Assembly: GCA_023250955.1 (NCBI GenBank)
Contig: JAHEZQ010000017.1
Location: forward strand, 17,757 to 81,756
Direction: 5' to 3'
DNA: 64,000 nt
DNA from: Melioribacter sp.
Lineage (GTDB): Bacteria; Bacteroidota; Ignavibacteria; Ignavibacteriales; Melioribacteraceae
Shown here: positions 14,504 through 24,105 of the stretch, one piece after another
How the letters are laid out: each line of letters begins with the position of its first letter
How positions within the stretch are numbered: the first letter of the stretch is position 1
Program-made: the position numbers and the translations under genes
The notes under the pieces: model-generated
Databases searched by the model: none
Seen by the model: only the letters and a program-made list of their open reading frames with translations
Told to the model about the DNA's origin: nothing

Positions 14504-15550
14504 ATGAAGTTAAGAACAATTATTTCAGTAATATTTTTAGCGTTATCACTTTCATCAATAGCGAATGCTCAATTACAACTTAACGGTGCAGGCGCAACAT
14601 TCCCGGCAGTAATTTATTCAAAGTGGTTTGATGAATATAAAAATATGACCGGCGTTCAATTTAATTACCAAGCAATTGGAAGCGGCGGCGGAATTAAACA
14701 AGTTACAGAAGGTACAGTAGATTTTGGTGCAACGGACGGACCTATGACTGATAAACAATTAGCAGAGGCTAGATCCAAACAAGGGACTGATGTACTCCAC
14801 ATTCCAACGGTAATGGGCGCAGTTGTAGTAAGTTATAATTTATCTGGTGTAAGCAGTAAATTAAATCTTGATGGAGAAACACTTGCAAATATTTTCTTGG
14901 GAAAAGTTACAAAATGGAATGACGGCGCAATTGCAAAACTTAATCCTAAGGTTAGTCTTCCTAATCAGGCAATTGTTGTTTCTCATAGATCTGATGGCAG
15001 CGGAACAACTTTTATTTTTACGGATTATTTGGCTAAAGTTAGTAAGGATTGGGAATCAAAGGTTGGAAAGGGAACATCAGTAAACTGGCCGGTTGGATTA
15101 GGAGGAAAAGGAAATGACGGCGTTGCCGGGTTAATAAAACAAACAGAAGGTTCAATTGGTTATGTTGAGTTAGCTTATGCAGTAAAAAACAAAATTGCTT
15201 ATGCAAACATGAAAAACAAAGCTGGCAACATTGTTGAGGCAACATTTGGATCAGTGAGCGCAGCTGCAGAAGGTGCATCTAAGAATATGCCTTCTGATCT
15301 AAGAGTTTCAATTACAAATGCCGACGGAAAAAATTCATATCCTATTTCCGGATTTACCTGGTTATTGGTTTATCAGAATATTAAAGACGAAGCGAAAGCT
15401 AACTCGTTAGTAAAATTCTTGAAATGGGCAATGAGTAAAGGTCAATCATTTGCAACTGATTTGTATTATGCACCGCTTCCAAAAGCTGTAGTTAAAATGT
15501 GTGAGAAGAATATTGCAACAATCACTGCAAACGGTAAAAAAATAAAATAA
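14504..15550 (+). CDS. pstS: Phosphate ABC transporter periplasmic binding protein PstS
   Basis: The ATG at 14504 follows AAAGGAG, giving 348 residues with a signal peptide ending NAQL. The mature start LNGAGATFPAVIYSKW is the PstS hallmark, followed by YQAIGSGGGIKQVTEG and DFGATDGPM, which hold phosphate ligands, and SHRSDGSGTTFIFTDYL. It binds inorganic phosphate in the periplasm and delivers it to PstCA. It lies between the phosphate porin and pstC in one run of genes with gaps of 22 and 14 bases. The lower half shows the usual GFTWLLVYQN segment; nothing is missing. Confidence 0.95.
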   Translation: MKLRTIISVIFLALSLSSIANAQLQLNGAGATFPAVIYSKWFDEYKNMTGVQFNYQAIGSGGGIKQVTEGTVDFGATDGPMTDKQLAEARSKQGTDVLHIPTVMGAVVVSYNLSGVSSKLNLDGETLANIFLGKVTKWNDGAIAKLNPKVSLPNQAIVVSHRSDGSGTTFIFTDYLAKVSKDWESKVGKGTSVNWPVGLGGKGNDGVAGLIKQTEGSIGYVELAYAVKNKIAYANMKNKAGNIVEATFGSVSAAAEGASKNMPSDLRVSITNADGKNSYPISGFTWLLVYQNIKDEAKANSLVKFLKWAMSKGQSFATDLYYAPLPKAVVKMCEKNIATITANGKKIK

Positions 15551-15564
15551 TTAATGAGAAACAA

Positions 15565-16533
15565 TTGAGTCAATCCGTATCAAAGAAAGAAAAAAATAAT
15601 TTTCTAAAAAGATTTTTTCCTTCAAATAATTTTGGTGATTTTATTTTTGAAAGACTGACATGGCTTTTTGCCTTGTCGGTCTTTCTACTTGTTATTCTAA
15701 TGGGTTACGAGATGTATGAAGGATCGAAGATCTCAATCCAAAAATTTGGTTTGGATTTTTTAGTTAATTCAGAATGGGATCCTGTTCAGGAAATCTACGG
15801 CGCTCTTCCAATAATTTACGGTACAATAGTTTCATCTTTATTAGCATTAATAATAGCTCTTCCATTCAGTATTGGAGTTGCAGTTTATTTAGCAGAAGTT
15901 GCCCCGCCCTGGTTGGAAAAACCACTTTCTTTTTTAGTAGAATTACTCGCAGGTATTCCTAGTGTAATTTATGGTCTTTGGGGAATTTTTGTTTTAGTTC
16001 CGTGGATAAGAACCGATGTTGAACCTTATCTATCAGATAAATTAGGATTTCTTCCATTCTTTCGCGGAGCTCCGTATGGTTTTGGTTTATTGGCGGCGGT
16101 TTTAATTCTAACAATTATGGTTTTACCTATTATTACCTCCATTACTCGTGATGTTTTAAAGTCTGTACCGAGGTCTCAACGTGAAGCTGCATTAGCACTT
16201 GGCGCAACAAAATGGCAATCAACAATTATTGTTCTGAAAGATGCTAAATCCGGAATACTTGGCGCAACTATGCTGGGTTTCGGTAGAGCAATAGGAGAGA
16301 CGATGGCAGTAACGATGGTGATCGGTAATCGTGCTTTAATTTCTCCATCTTTATTCGATCCTTCATATACAATGGCAAGTGTAATTGCCAATGAATTTAC
16401 GGAAGCTACATCGGAAATGTATTTAAGTGCTTTGATTCAATTAGCATTGGTTCTCTTTGTAATTACAATTTTTGTTAATGCACTTGCTCGGCTTTTAGTT
16501 TGGAGTATGGATAGAAAATGGAAAACGGTATGA
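15565..16533 (+). CDS. pstC: Phosphate ABC transporter permease PstC
   Basis: The frame begins at a TTG (MSQSVSKKEKN). The next in-frame ATG lies beyond the first membrane helix, so the non-ATG start is probably real; an ATG 11 bases upstream closes at once. The 322-residue protein has six predicted helices and the permease segment SQREAALALGATKWQSTIIV, the EAA loop that contacts PstB. A sequence FRGAPYGFG lies in the periplasmic loop. It pairs with PstA as the membrane channel for phosphate. It overlaps the start of pstA. Confidence 0.93.
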   Translation: MSQSVSKKEKNNFLKRFFPSNNFGDFIFERLTWLFALSVFLLVILMGYEMYEGSKISIQKFGLDFLVNSEWDPVQEIYGALPIIYGTIVSSLLALIIALPFSIGVAVYLAEVAPPWLEKPLSFLVELLAGIPSVIYGLWGIFVLVPWIRTDVEPYLSDKLGFLPFFRGAPYGFGLLAAVLILTIMVLPIITSITRDVLKSVPRSQREAALALGATKWQSTIIVLKDAKSGILGATMLGFGRAIGETMAVTMVIGNRALISPSLFDPSYTMASVIANEFTEATSEMYLSALIQLALVLFVITIFVNALARLLVWSMDRKWKTV

Positions 16534-17384
16534 TGAAACCAGACTTTTTCTTTTACAGGAAAAAAATTACCAGCTTCATTATGATGTCTTTGACATTTAT
16601 TGCAGCACTTGCAGCTATAATCCCGCTCGTATTAATTTTTTATTATACCATCTCTAAAGGAATTACTTATCTAAATCTAGATTTCTTTGTTGCCATGCCG
16701 AAACCGGTTGGTGAATCCGGCGGAGGAATGGCTAATGCAATCGTTGGAACTTTGATTTTAATTGGTATAGGTGGCGCAATAGGAATTCCTGTTGGAATAA
16801 TGACAGGAACTTATTTATCGGAGTTTGGAAAAAATAAATTTGGTTACGTTGTAAGATTTCTAACAGATGTGTTAAGCGGTATTCCATCAATCGTTGTTGG
16901 TGTTGTTGCATATACAATGATTGTTGTGCCGATGAAACATTTCTCTGCTTTAGCCGGAGGAATAGCGTTGGGCATTCTAATGATACCAACCATTACACGA
17001 ACTACTGAGGAAATGATAAAGTTGGTTCCGCAAACCTTGCGCGAAGCCGGATTAGCACTTGGAATACCTAAATGGAAAACTACTCTATCTATTGTTCTAA
17101 AATCAGCATGGAAGGGAATTGCAACCGGAGTATTACTTGGATTATCAAGAGCTGCGGGTGAAACTGCACCGTTATTATTTACGGCACTTGGGAATCGTTT
17201 TTGGTCAACGAGTATCGGACAGCCAATCGCATCATTAACAGTTTACATTTATGACTATGCAAAATCACCTTTTGAAGATTGGAATCAACAAGCATGGACA
17301 GCAGCGTTAGTTTTAATCTTATTAATATCACTTTTAAGTTTATTGTTTAGAGTAATTACACGATCAAAATATAAAACGAATTAG
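16518..17384 (+). CDS. pstA: Phosphate ABC transporter permease PstA
   Basis: The frame overlaps pstC by 16 bases from the first ATG; an ATG at 16530 would give the common ATGA overlap and is equally likely. The protein is about 288 residues with six helices. The EAA loop reads TLREAGLALGIPKWKTTLSI, and DVLSGIPSIVVGVVAY matches the corresponding PstC segment DVLAGIPSVIYGLW-type motif. It forms the second half of the phosphate channel. The pstB ATG follows after 15 bases. Confidence 0.94.
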   Translation: MENGMMKPDFFFYRKKITSFIMMSLTFIAALAAIIPLVLIFYYTISKGITYLNLDFFVAMPKPVGESGGGMANAIVGTLILIGIGGAIGIPVGIMTGTYLSEFGKNKFGYVVRFLTDVLSGIPSIVVGVVAYTMIVVPMKHFSALAGGIALGILMIPTITRTTEEMIKLVPQTLREAGLALGIPKWKTTLSIVLKSAWKGIATGVLLGLSRAAGETAPLLFTALGNRFWSTSIGQPIASLTVYIYDYAKSPFEDWNQQAWTAALVLILLISLLSLLFRVITRSKYKTN

Positions 17385-17399
17385 GTTTGTAAAAAGAAT

Positions 17400-18149
17400 A
17401 TGGAAATTAAAATATCAGTAAAAAATCTTGATGCATTTTACGGCAAGAATAAAGTACTTCATAATATCTCGATTGATATTCCTAAGAATAAAGTACTTGC
17501 TATTATTGGTCCTTCAGGATGCGGTAAATCAACATTCATAAGATGTCTGAACAGAATGCATGAAGTTGTGGGAGGAACAATTAAAGGCGAAATATTACTG
17601 GATGGAGAAGATCTGACAAAAACAGATCCGGTGCTTTTGAGAAAAAGAGTGGGAATGGTATTTCAGAAACCAAATCCGTTTCCTTCTATGTCAATATTCG
17701 ATAACGTAGCGACCGGTTTGAGATTAAATGGAGTTAGAAATAAAAAACAAATTACTCCAATCGTTGAAAAATGTTTAAAGCAATCTGCTCTTTGGGATGA
17801 GGTAAAAGATCAACTCAATAAATCCGGCGCTAATATATCGGGTGGACAGCAGCAGAGATTGTGTATTGCACGAACATTGGCTGTTGATCCGGAAGTAATA
17901 TTAATGGATGAACCTGCCAGCGCACTTGATCCGATCTCTACAACAAAGATTGAAGATCTCATCTTTCAACTTAAAAAAGATTATACGATAGTTATTGTAA
18001 CACACAACATGCAGCAAGCTGCACGAGTAAGCGACTATACTGCTTTTTTCTATATGGGGAAATTAATTGAGCTTGATGAAACCAATAAAATTTTCACTTC
18101 ACCATCAAATAAACAAACGGAAGATTATGTCCGCGGTCGTTTCGGATAA
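17400..18149 (+). CDS. pstB: Phosphate ABC transporter ATPase PstB
   Basis: The 249-residue ATPase has Walker A GPSGCGKS (37-44), the Q-loop [17 protein letters not shown] that is characteristic of PstB, the signature ISGGQQQR (146-153) and Walker B ILMDEP (167-172). The H-loop reads VTHNMQQA. It drives phosphate uptake through PstCA on the cytoplasmic side. Length and order match the family and no residue is missing. The phoU ATG follows 17 bases after the stop with a GAAAGGA binding site. Confidence 0.96.
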   Translation: MEIKISVKNLDAFYGKNKVLHNISIDIPKNKVLAIIGPSGCGKSTFIRCLNRMHEVVGGTIKGEILLDGEDLTKTDPVLLRKRVGMVFQKPNPFPSMSIFDNVATGLRLNGVRNKKQITPIVEKCLKQSALWDEVKDQLNKSGANISGGQQQRLCIARTLAVDPEVILMDEPASALDPISTTKIEDLIFQLKKDYTIVIVTHNMQQAARVSDYTAFFYMGKLIELDETNKIFTSPSNKQTEDYVRGRFG

Positions 18150-18166
18150 TATTGAAAGGATAATTT

Positions 18167-18841
18167 ATGCAAGAACATTTTAGTCAAGAAATTGAGAACT
18201 TAAAAACCAGCCTTATCAAAATGGCATCTATAGTTGATGAACAAGTTGATAAAGTAATTACTGCTTTAGAAAGCGGAGATATTGAATTATGCAAAGGTGT
18301 AAAGTCGAAAGATCTTGAAGTGGATGCTTACGATAACTTGATTCAAACTCAATGTGAAAACATACTTGCACTTTTTCAACCGGTAGCAAGTGATTTACGG
18401 TTAGTAATATCTGCAATAATGATTAATAATAACTTGGAACGTTGCGGTGATATTGCCGTAAATATTTCTCAAAGAGTTAAGAAAGCCGGTAATGAGCGTT
18501 CTCTTATTACTGAATCTCAAATTATTGATATGGCGCGCACCGCTCAGTCAATGCTTAAAAATGCGATTGACTCATTTATAAAAAATGACACTGAACTAGC
18601 AAGTAATGTTGTTGCCAGTGATGAAAAAGTTGACAAATTGAATAAACAAATATTCAGTTTCCTTGTCGCAAAAATGCAATCGAACAATGAATTCATTGAA
18701 GCTTCTACACATCTTATTGTTATGTCTCGTAATATTGAACGATTGGCCGATCATGCAACAAACATTGCAGAGAACTTAGTATTTTATGTTGATGCTCAGA
18801 TTATTGCTCATAGAAAAAAGCTTGAACGCAGCGGGAATTAA
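18167..18841 (+). CDS. phoU: Phosphate regulon modulator PhoU
   Basis: The 224-residue protein consists of two three-helix PhoU repeats. The first contains ALESGDIELCKGVKSKDLEVD, and both carry the metal-binding acidic pattern; the second ends MSRNIERLADHATNIAENLV, the classic PhoU motif. It couples the Pst transporter to a PhoR-type histidine kinase and represses the regulon when phosphate is ample. No phoR/phoB pair lies in the window. It is the last gene of the pst run; a perfect palindrome ATCTTCCGGAAGAT lies 24 bases beyond its stop. Confidence 0.94.
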   Translation: MQEHFSQEIENLKTSLIKMASIVDEQVDKVITALESGDIELCKGVKSKDLEVDAYDNLIQTQCENILALFQPVASDLRLVISAIMINNNLERCGDIAVNISQRVKKAGNERSLITESQIIDMARTAQSMLKNAIDSFIKNDTELASNVVASDEKVDKLNKQIFSFLVAKMQSNNEFIEASTHLIVMSRNIERLADHATNIAENLVFYVDAQIIAHRKKLERSGN

Positions 18842-18865
18842 TATAAATCTGATCATGCCAACAAT

Positions 18866-18879
18866 ATCTTCCGGAAGAT
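18866..18879. other. Perfect 14-bp palindrome after phoU
   Basis: ATCTTCCGGAAGAT is a perfect palindrome in the gap between phoU and the carboxypeptidase gene. It has no loop or T-run, so it may be a protein site or part of a weak transcript end. The rest of the gap shows nothing I can name. Confidence 0.3.
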
Positions 18880-19037
18880 TTACAAAATCTTGATATTATG
18901 CCCGAAATCGCACCTTTTCAAGGGATCGCAAATCTAACTTTTACACCTAAATTTTGAGTTAATTCAAACTTAGATTTTGCTTCGAATACTACCTTTTGCT
19001 ATATTGAAAATGAATTCGATCACGGAACTTGTTGTTA

Positions 19038-19979
19038 ATGGGAATAATCAAACCTAAAAGACTGAAATCAGGAGATACAATTGGAATCATTTCTCCTGCT
19101 TCCTCACCAGACGATCTAACAAAAATTAATAACGGCGTTAATTATTTAGAAAAACTTGGCTACAGAGTTGAAGTTGGCAAAAATGTGGGCTCTCAAGAAG
19201 GTTATCTTGCCGGATCTGATGCTCAAAGATTAGCCGATCTTCATTACATGTTTAAGAACAAGCAGATTAAAGCTATCTTTTCTATTCGCGGCGGATATGG
19301 TTCCGGAAGATTACTTGATAAAATTGATTATAAACTGATTCGTAATAATCCAAAAATATTTGTCGGTTACAGCGATATCAATGCTTTACAAATGGCCTTT
19401 TTTGCTAAAACCGGATTAATAACTTTTGCAGGACCGATGGTTGCTGTTGATTTTCATGATGAAGTTAGTGCATTTACAGAGGAAGTATTTTGGAGAACAA
19501 TAACATCGAACAAAAAAATTGGAAAACTACTAAATCCGCGCAAAGAAAAATTTTATGTTTTAAATAAAGGCAGGGCAACAGGAAGAATACTTGGTGGAAA
19601 TTTAAGTTTACTAAATTCACTTATGGGCACTGAATATTTACCAAAACTTAAAGATGCAATTCTACTTTTAGAAGATATTCATGAGGCACCTTACCGAATT
19701 GATCGCATGTTAAATCAACTTCGTTTAACAAAAATATTAAAACAAATACGGGGAGTGATACTGGGTCATTTTGTAGATTGTGTTGAATCAGATCCAACCA
19801 AGCAGACTTTTACCTTAAATGAAGTTATTGTTGAATATTTCCAAGATCAAAAAATGCCTGTTCTATACAATGTTAAACATGGTCACATCAAAGATAACAT
19901 TACAATTCCCTATGGAATAAAATGTGTACTGAATGCTTCCCGCGCATACATTGAAATTCCGGAAAACGCAGTACTATAA
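19038..19979 (+). CDS. LD-carboxypeptidase (peptidase family S66)
   Basis: I use the ATG giving MGIIKPKRLKSGDTIGI (313 residues); a TTG nine bases earlier is less likely. The order of motifs fits S66 peptidases: GDTIGIISPASSP at the start, IRGGYGSGRLLD with the nucleophilic serine, a central ILGGNLSLLNSLMGTEY, LLLEDIHEAPYRIDRML with the catalytic glutamate, and VKHGHIKDN with the catalytic histidine. LdcA-type enzymes remove the terminal D-alanine from recycled muropeptides in the cytoplasm. It has its own transcription region and no evident operon partner. Confidence 0.88.
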   Translation: MGIIKPKRLKSGDTIGIISPASSPDDLTKINNGVNYLEKLGYRVEVGKNVGSQEGYLAGSDAQRLADLHYMFKNKQIKAIFSIRGGYGSGRLLDKIDYKLIRNNPKIFVGYSDINALQMAFFAKTGLITFAGPMVAVDFHDEVSAFTEEVFWRTITSNKKIGKLLNPRKEKFYVLNKGRATGRILGGNLSLLNSLMGTEYLPKLKDAILLLEDIHEAPYRIDRMLNQLRLTKILKQIRGVILGHFVDCVESDPTKQTFTLNEVIVEYFQDQKMPVLYNVKHGHIKDNITIPYGIKCVLNASRAYIEIPENAVL

Positions 19980-20172
19980 CCCCATAAAAGAATAACTCAT
20001 CCAAATTTGCTTAGATCGAAGAATTTATTTTTAAGCTGATTCTCTTTTTTAAGAAAAATCTATATCGTTTCTAACAATTCATTCAAAATGAGCAAGATTC
20101 GTTACAGTTTTTGGCTGGTATATTTATTGTCATCTATTCATATAAGATAGATTTAATTGTATCAGGAATTAG

Positions 20173-21564
20173 ATGGAATTCATTAACGAATCGGAAATCA
20201 ACTCTTTAATAAATGACGATAAGCTGAACGACCCGGTTTTCCAAAAAGAAATAATCCAAAAATCTAAAGTAGCGAAAGGGTTATCACTAAAAGAAAGTGC
20301 TGTGTTGTTAAATATTTCCGATCCGGAAATAACTGAGGAACTATACTGTACTGCACGAGAAGTAAAAGAAAAAATTTATGGAAATCGGCTAGTTCTTTTT
20401 GCACCTCTCTATGTAACAAATCTTTGTATTAATAATTGTTTGTATTGTGCTTTCCGAAAAGATAACAAAGAATTAAAACGTAAAACATTAACTATCGAAG
20501 AAATTAGAGAAGAGACAGAATTTTTAGTTAAGCAGGGGCATAAGAGAATCCTTCTTGTTTGCGGAGAACATCCCAAGAAAGCCAATCTTGAATTTATTGG
20601 TGAGGCGATTCAAACAATTTATGATGTAAATATTAACGGCGGGAATATTAGAAGGATAAATATAAATTCTGCACCTTTGACTATTGAAGCGTTTAAGAAA
20701 TTAAAAAATTTCGGCATCGGCACGTATCAATGTTTTCAAGAAACATATCATTATAAAACCTATATGGAAATGCATCCGGATGGACCAAAGCACGATTATG
20801 CTTGGCGATTATATGCAATGGATCGCGCACTTCAAGCGGGGATTGATGATGTAGGTATTGGTGCACTTTTCGGTTTGACAGATTACAAATTTGAAACACT
20901 TGCAATGTTAAGCCATGCGTTTAATCTTGATCATCGTTTTGGTATCGGGCCACATACAATTTCTGTCCCTCGCATAGAACCGGCGTTCAATTCACAGCTT
21001 TCCCATAAACCACCGTTTGCTGTTGATGATTTTTCTTTTAAAAAGTTTATTGCAGTAATTCGCCTTGCTGTTCCATATACAGGAATAATTTTATCAACGC
21101 GAGAACGAGCTGATTTAAGAAGAGAACTTTTCGAAGTCGGCATTTCACAAATCAGTGCTGGAAGCAGAACTTCTCCAGGTGCTTATAAAGAGTCACAAGA
21201 AACGCTTGAAGAACATGAAATGGAACAATTTCAATTGGGAGATCACAGAACTCTTGATGAAGTTGTAAAAGATTGCTGTGGGTTAGGATTCTTACCGAGT
21301 TTCTGTACTGCATGTTACCGTTCGAATAGAACCGGTGATAGATTTATGGAATTAGCAAAATCCGGTAATATTGGAAAAATGTGTGTCCCAAATGCAATTT
21401 CTACATTTAGTGAATACACTAATGATTTTGCATCGGTAGAAACAAAAATAGTTGCTAATGAATTTATTCAAAACGAGATTGAAAAATTTAATGGTATCAC
21501 AAGACATAAAACCGAAGAGATGCTCAAAAGAGTTAATAACGGTGAAAGGGATGTTTTCTTTTAA
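20173..21564 (+). CDS. hydG: [FeFe]-hydrogenase maturase HydG (tyrosine lyase)
   Basis: The 463-residue radical SAM protein has the first cluster motif C85-x3-C89-x2-C92 (CINNCLYC). At the C-terminus it has C378-x2-C381-x22-C404, the CX2CX22C signature that ties the second, CO/CN-forming cluster in HydG and separates it from the shorter ThiH. HydG cleaves tyrosine to make the CO and cyanide ligands of the H-cluster. It is followed eight bases later by hydE. Neither hydF nor a hydrogenase large subunit is in the window, so the hydrogenase itself must lie elsewhere. Confidence 0.92.
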   Translation: MEFINESEINSLINDDKLNDPVFQKEIIQKSKVAKGLSLKESAVLLNISDPEITEELYCTAREVKEKIYGNRLVLFAPLYVTNLCINNCLYCAFRKDNKELKRKTLTIEEIREETEFLVKQGHKRILLVCGEHPKKANLEFIGEAIQTIYDVNINGGNIRRININSAPLTIEAFKKLKNFGIGTYQCFQETYHYKTYMEMHPDGPKHDYAWRLYAMDRALQAGIDDVGIGALFGLTDYKFETLAMLSHAFNLDHRFGIGPHTISVPRIEPAFNSQLSHKPPFAVDDFSFKKFIAVIRLAVPYTGIILSTRERADLRRELFEVGISQISAGSRTSPGAYKESQETLEEHEMEQFQLGDHRTLDEVVKDCCGLGFLPSFCTACYRSNRTGDRFMELAKSGNIGKMCVPNAISTFSEYTNDFASVETKIVANEFIQNEIEKFNGITRHKTEEMLKRVNNGERDVFF

Positions 21565-21572
21565 AAATTACA

Positions 21573-22619
21573 ATGAAACTTGAACAAATTCTACATAAGG
21601 AAGAACTGACGAAAGAAGAAATAATATTTCTTCTAAATCTAACGGACAATAACGATCAGCAAAAACTTTTTGATCGTGCGGATGAAATACGTTCTATCTA
21701 TTGCGGTAATGAAGTGCATCTAAGAGGAATAATTGAATTCTCAAATTATTGCGAACAAAATTGTCTTTACTGCGGTTTACGTAAAAGTAATAGTAAACTT
21801 TCGCGTTACCGTATGACACCTGAAGAGATTATAGAAACTGCACGTGTGATTTCTAATCAAGGTATTTATACAATTGTACTGCAATCCGGAGAAGACAATT
21901 ATTACGACACTGATCTGATCGCTTACATTATATATCAAATAAAGCAGAATACAAATGCAGCAATTACTTTAAGTCTTGGCGAAAGAAGTTTTAATGAATA
22001 CCGCGAATGGAAAATTGCCGGAGCTGACCGTTATTTATTAAAACATGAAACAGCAAATCATGATCTGTATTCTGTTTATCATAAAAAACAGAAATTGGAG
22101 GACCGTCTTTCCCATTTAAGCTTTTTAAAAACAATCGGTTATCAAATCGGTTCCGGTAACATCATTGGATTGCCAATGCAATCAGTTGAAGATATAGCTG
22201 ATGATATTCTGTTATGCAAGAAGTTGGATGTAGATATGGCAGCATTCGGCCCATTCATACCCTCGCCTGACACAACATACAAAAATAAAACTGCAGGTGA
22301 TGTTGATTTAACATTACGAACGATGGCAACTGCAAGAATTGTATTAAAGAAAGTTCATATCCCCGCGACAACAGCGCTTGCAACTATTGATGATGAAGGA
22401 AGAATAAAAGGACTAAATGCCGGTGCAAATATTGTTATGCCTGATTTAACCCCAAGCCCATATAGAAAACTATATCAAATTTATCCGGACAAAAAATGTA
22501 TTAATGATAATCCGCTTAATTGCAAAGGATGTTTGCAATTACAAATTGAAGCCATAGGAAGAAAGATTTCAAGCTCACGCGGCGACTCGTTAAAATTAGT
22601 TGAACAGATGAAGGATTAA
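21573..22619 (+). CDS. hydE: [FeFe]-hydrogenase maturase HydE
   Basis: The 348-residue radical SAM protein has the motif C60-x3-C64-x2-C67 (CEQNCLYC) after the typical RGIIEFSNY lead. The barrel has YRMTPEEI, TIVLQSGED and SGNIIGLPMQSVEDIADDI. HydE works with HydG and HydF to build the dithiolate bridge of the H-cluster. A C-terminal cysteine set (NPLNCKGCLQL) could bind the accessory cluster seen in some HydE proteins. It is spaced eight bases from hydG and surely co-transcribed. Confidence 0.92.
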   Translation: MKLEQILHKEELTKEEIIFLLNLTDNNDQQKLFDRADEIRSIYCGNEVHLRGIIEFSNYCEQNCLYCGLRKSNSKLSRYRMTPEEIIETARVISNQGIYTIVLQSGEDNYYDTDLIAYIIYQIKQNTNAAITLSLGERSFNEYREWKIAGADRYLLKHETANHDLYSVYHKKQKLEDRLSHLSFLKTIGYQIGSGNIIGLPMQSVEDIADDILLCKKLDVDMAAFGPFIPSPDTTYKNKTAGDVDLTLRTMATARIVLKKVHIPATTALATIDDEGRIKGLNAGANIVMPDLTPSPYRKLYQIYPDKKCINDNPLNCKGCLQLQIEAIGRKISSSRGDSLKLVEQMKD

Positions 22620-22693
22620 TAAATCCCTTTTCTTCCATCTACATTTGATTGTATATTTGCCACCAAGAAATTAAAATATAAGAGGGTTTTTTA

Positions 22694-23197
22694 ATGAAAT
22701 TTTATACTTCCATTCTATTAAGTACCATTGTTCTTTTTTCTGCTTGTAACTCGCATAAAGATCAAGAAATATTTAAAAGTGCTGCGGAAAAATCAAAAGC
22801 AAAAAATTATTCCGAAGCATTAAAAGATTATCAAGAAATTATAAATGATTATTCGGGAAGCGATAAAGCTGCGGAAAGTATTTTTTCTGTTGCAGCAATG
22901 TATCATATGTATCAAATACCAAACATTTCCAAAGAAGAATCACTTAAGAAAGCAGTTGAATTTTATCAGAAATTATATCGGCAATTTCCTCAAGATGAAA
23001 GAGCGCCCAAAGCTTTATTTATGTCCGGATTTATTTTGGCAAATGAACTTGGTAACACTGATGCAGCAAGGTTGGCATATCAAGAATTTTTAAATAAATT
23101 TCCTAAACATGAACTTTCTGTACCTGCTAGAACGGAATTAGATAATCTCGGCAAGACTCCGGAAGAAATTCTCCAAGAGAAAACAGCGAAAAAATAG
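22694..23197 (+). CDS. TPR-containing lipoprotein (BamD-like fold)
   Basis: The 167-residue protein begins with a lipoprotein signal whose lipobox is LFSAC (Cys18 region), so it should be anchored in a membrane. The rest is helical with two to three tetratricopeptide-type repeats (KSKAKNYSEALKDYQEII, LKKAVEFYQKLYRQFP, DAARLAYQEFLNKFP). This resembles the first half of BamD/ComL or YbgF-type proteins but is shorter than BamD (about 240 residues). Its role is not known. The stop codon overlaps the GTG start of the DUF58 gene, so the two are translationally coupled. Confidence 0.7.
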   Translation: MKFYTSILLSTIVLFSACNSHKDQEIFKSAAEKSKAKNYSEALKDYQEIINDYSGSDKAAESIFSVAAMYHMYQIPNISKEESLKKAVEFYQKLYRQFPQDERAPKALFMSGFILANELGNTDAARLAYQEFLNKFPKHELSVPARTELDNLGKTPEEILQEKTAKK

Positions 23198-24105
23198 TGG
23201 CTGTAAAAACTCGAGACTATAAAAAATTTTTAGACCCGGTTGTAATTTCCAAACTTAAAACTCTTGAACTAAAAGCAAGAATGGTTGTTGAAGGGTTTAA
23301 AGTCGGGTTGCACCGAAGTCCTTATCACGGATTTAGCGTTGAGTTTAGCGAGCATCGTCCTTATATGCAAGGTGATGCACTTAAAAATGTTGATTGGAAA
23401 GTTTTCGCTAAAAGTGAAAAATATTATATCAAGCAATTTGAAGAAGAAACAAATTTACTCTCCCACATTTTTGTTGATGCAAGCAAGTCAATGCAGTTCA
23501 AACATTCAGGCAAGGTTTCAAAAATAGATTATGCAACAATTCTTGCCGCAGCGCTTGCTTATGTAATGATAGATCAGCAAGATTCTGTCGGACTGGCAAT
23601 TTATTCCGATAAAATTCATACCTATTTACCTCCAAAATCAAATCGTATTTATCTTAAAACTCTTTTATCCGCTCTCAATCAAATTCAGCCGGGTGGGACA
23701 ACAACAACTTCAAAATGTTTGGACTCTGTTGCAGAAAAAATAAAAAAGCGGGGACTTACAATTATTATCTCGGATTTTTTTGATGATATGAATTCGATAC
23801 TTACTGCACTTAAGCACATTCATTACAAAAAAAATGAAGTAATTGTTTTCCAGATTCTTGATCCAATTGAAAAAAGTTTTGGTTTCGATCGTGATTCTGT
23901 TTTTGTTGATCTTGAATCGGGTGAACAGATAACAACACAACCACATCAAATCCAGCGGGCATATCAGGAAGCTATGAACGAATACTTGAATAAATTAAAG
24001 ACAGAGTGTTTGAACTTTGGAATTGAGTACAATTTGATTGACACAAGCCAGCCGTTCGATAAAGCATTGATGAGTTATTTTGCTAAACGAGCAAAGATGA
24101 ATTGA
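23197..24105 (+). CDS. DUF58 domain protein (von Willebrand A-like)
   Basis: Translation starts at a GTG that overlaps the TAG of the lipoprotein gene by one base. The 302-residue protein has the DUF58 core: GLHRSPYHGFSVEFSEHRPY, QGDALKNVDWKVFAKSEKYY and then a VWA-type domain with FVDASKSMQF (metal-site DxSxS) and IIISDFFDD. Such proteins usually pair with a MoxR AAA ATPase in putative chaperone or metal-insertion systems; no MoxR gene is nearby. It has no signal or membrane helix. The next gene starts at an overlapping TTG. Confidence 0.85.
   Translation: MAVKTRDYKKFLDPVVISKLKTLELKARMVVEGFKVGLHRSPYHGFSVEFSEHRPYMQGDALKNVDWKVFAKSEKYYIKQFEEETNLLSHIFVDASKSMQFKHSGKVSKIDYATILAAALAYVMIDQQDSVGLAIYSDKIHTYLPPKSNRIYLKTLLSALNQIQPGGTTTTSKCLDSVAEKIKKRGLTIIISDFFDDMNSILTALKHIHYKKNEVIVFQILDPIEKSFGFDRDSVFVDLESGEQITTQPHQIQRAYQEAMNEYLNKLKTECLNFGIEYNLIDTSQPFDKALMSYFAKRAKMN

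Noticed and set aside
20173..21564. ThiH (thiamine tyrosine lyase) for the radical SAM gene
   Set aside because: The C-terminal CX2CX22C and the 463-residue length are those of HydG, and HydE follows directly.
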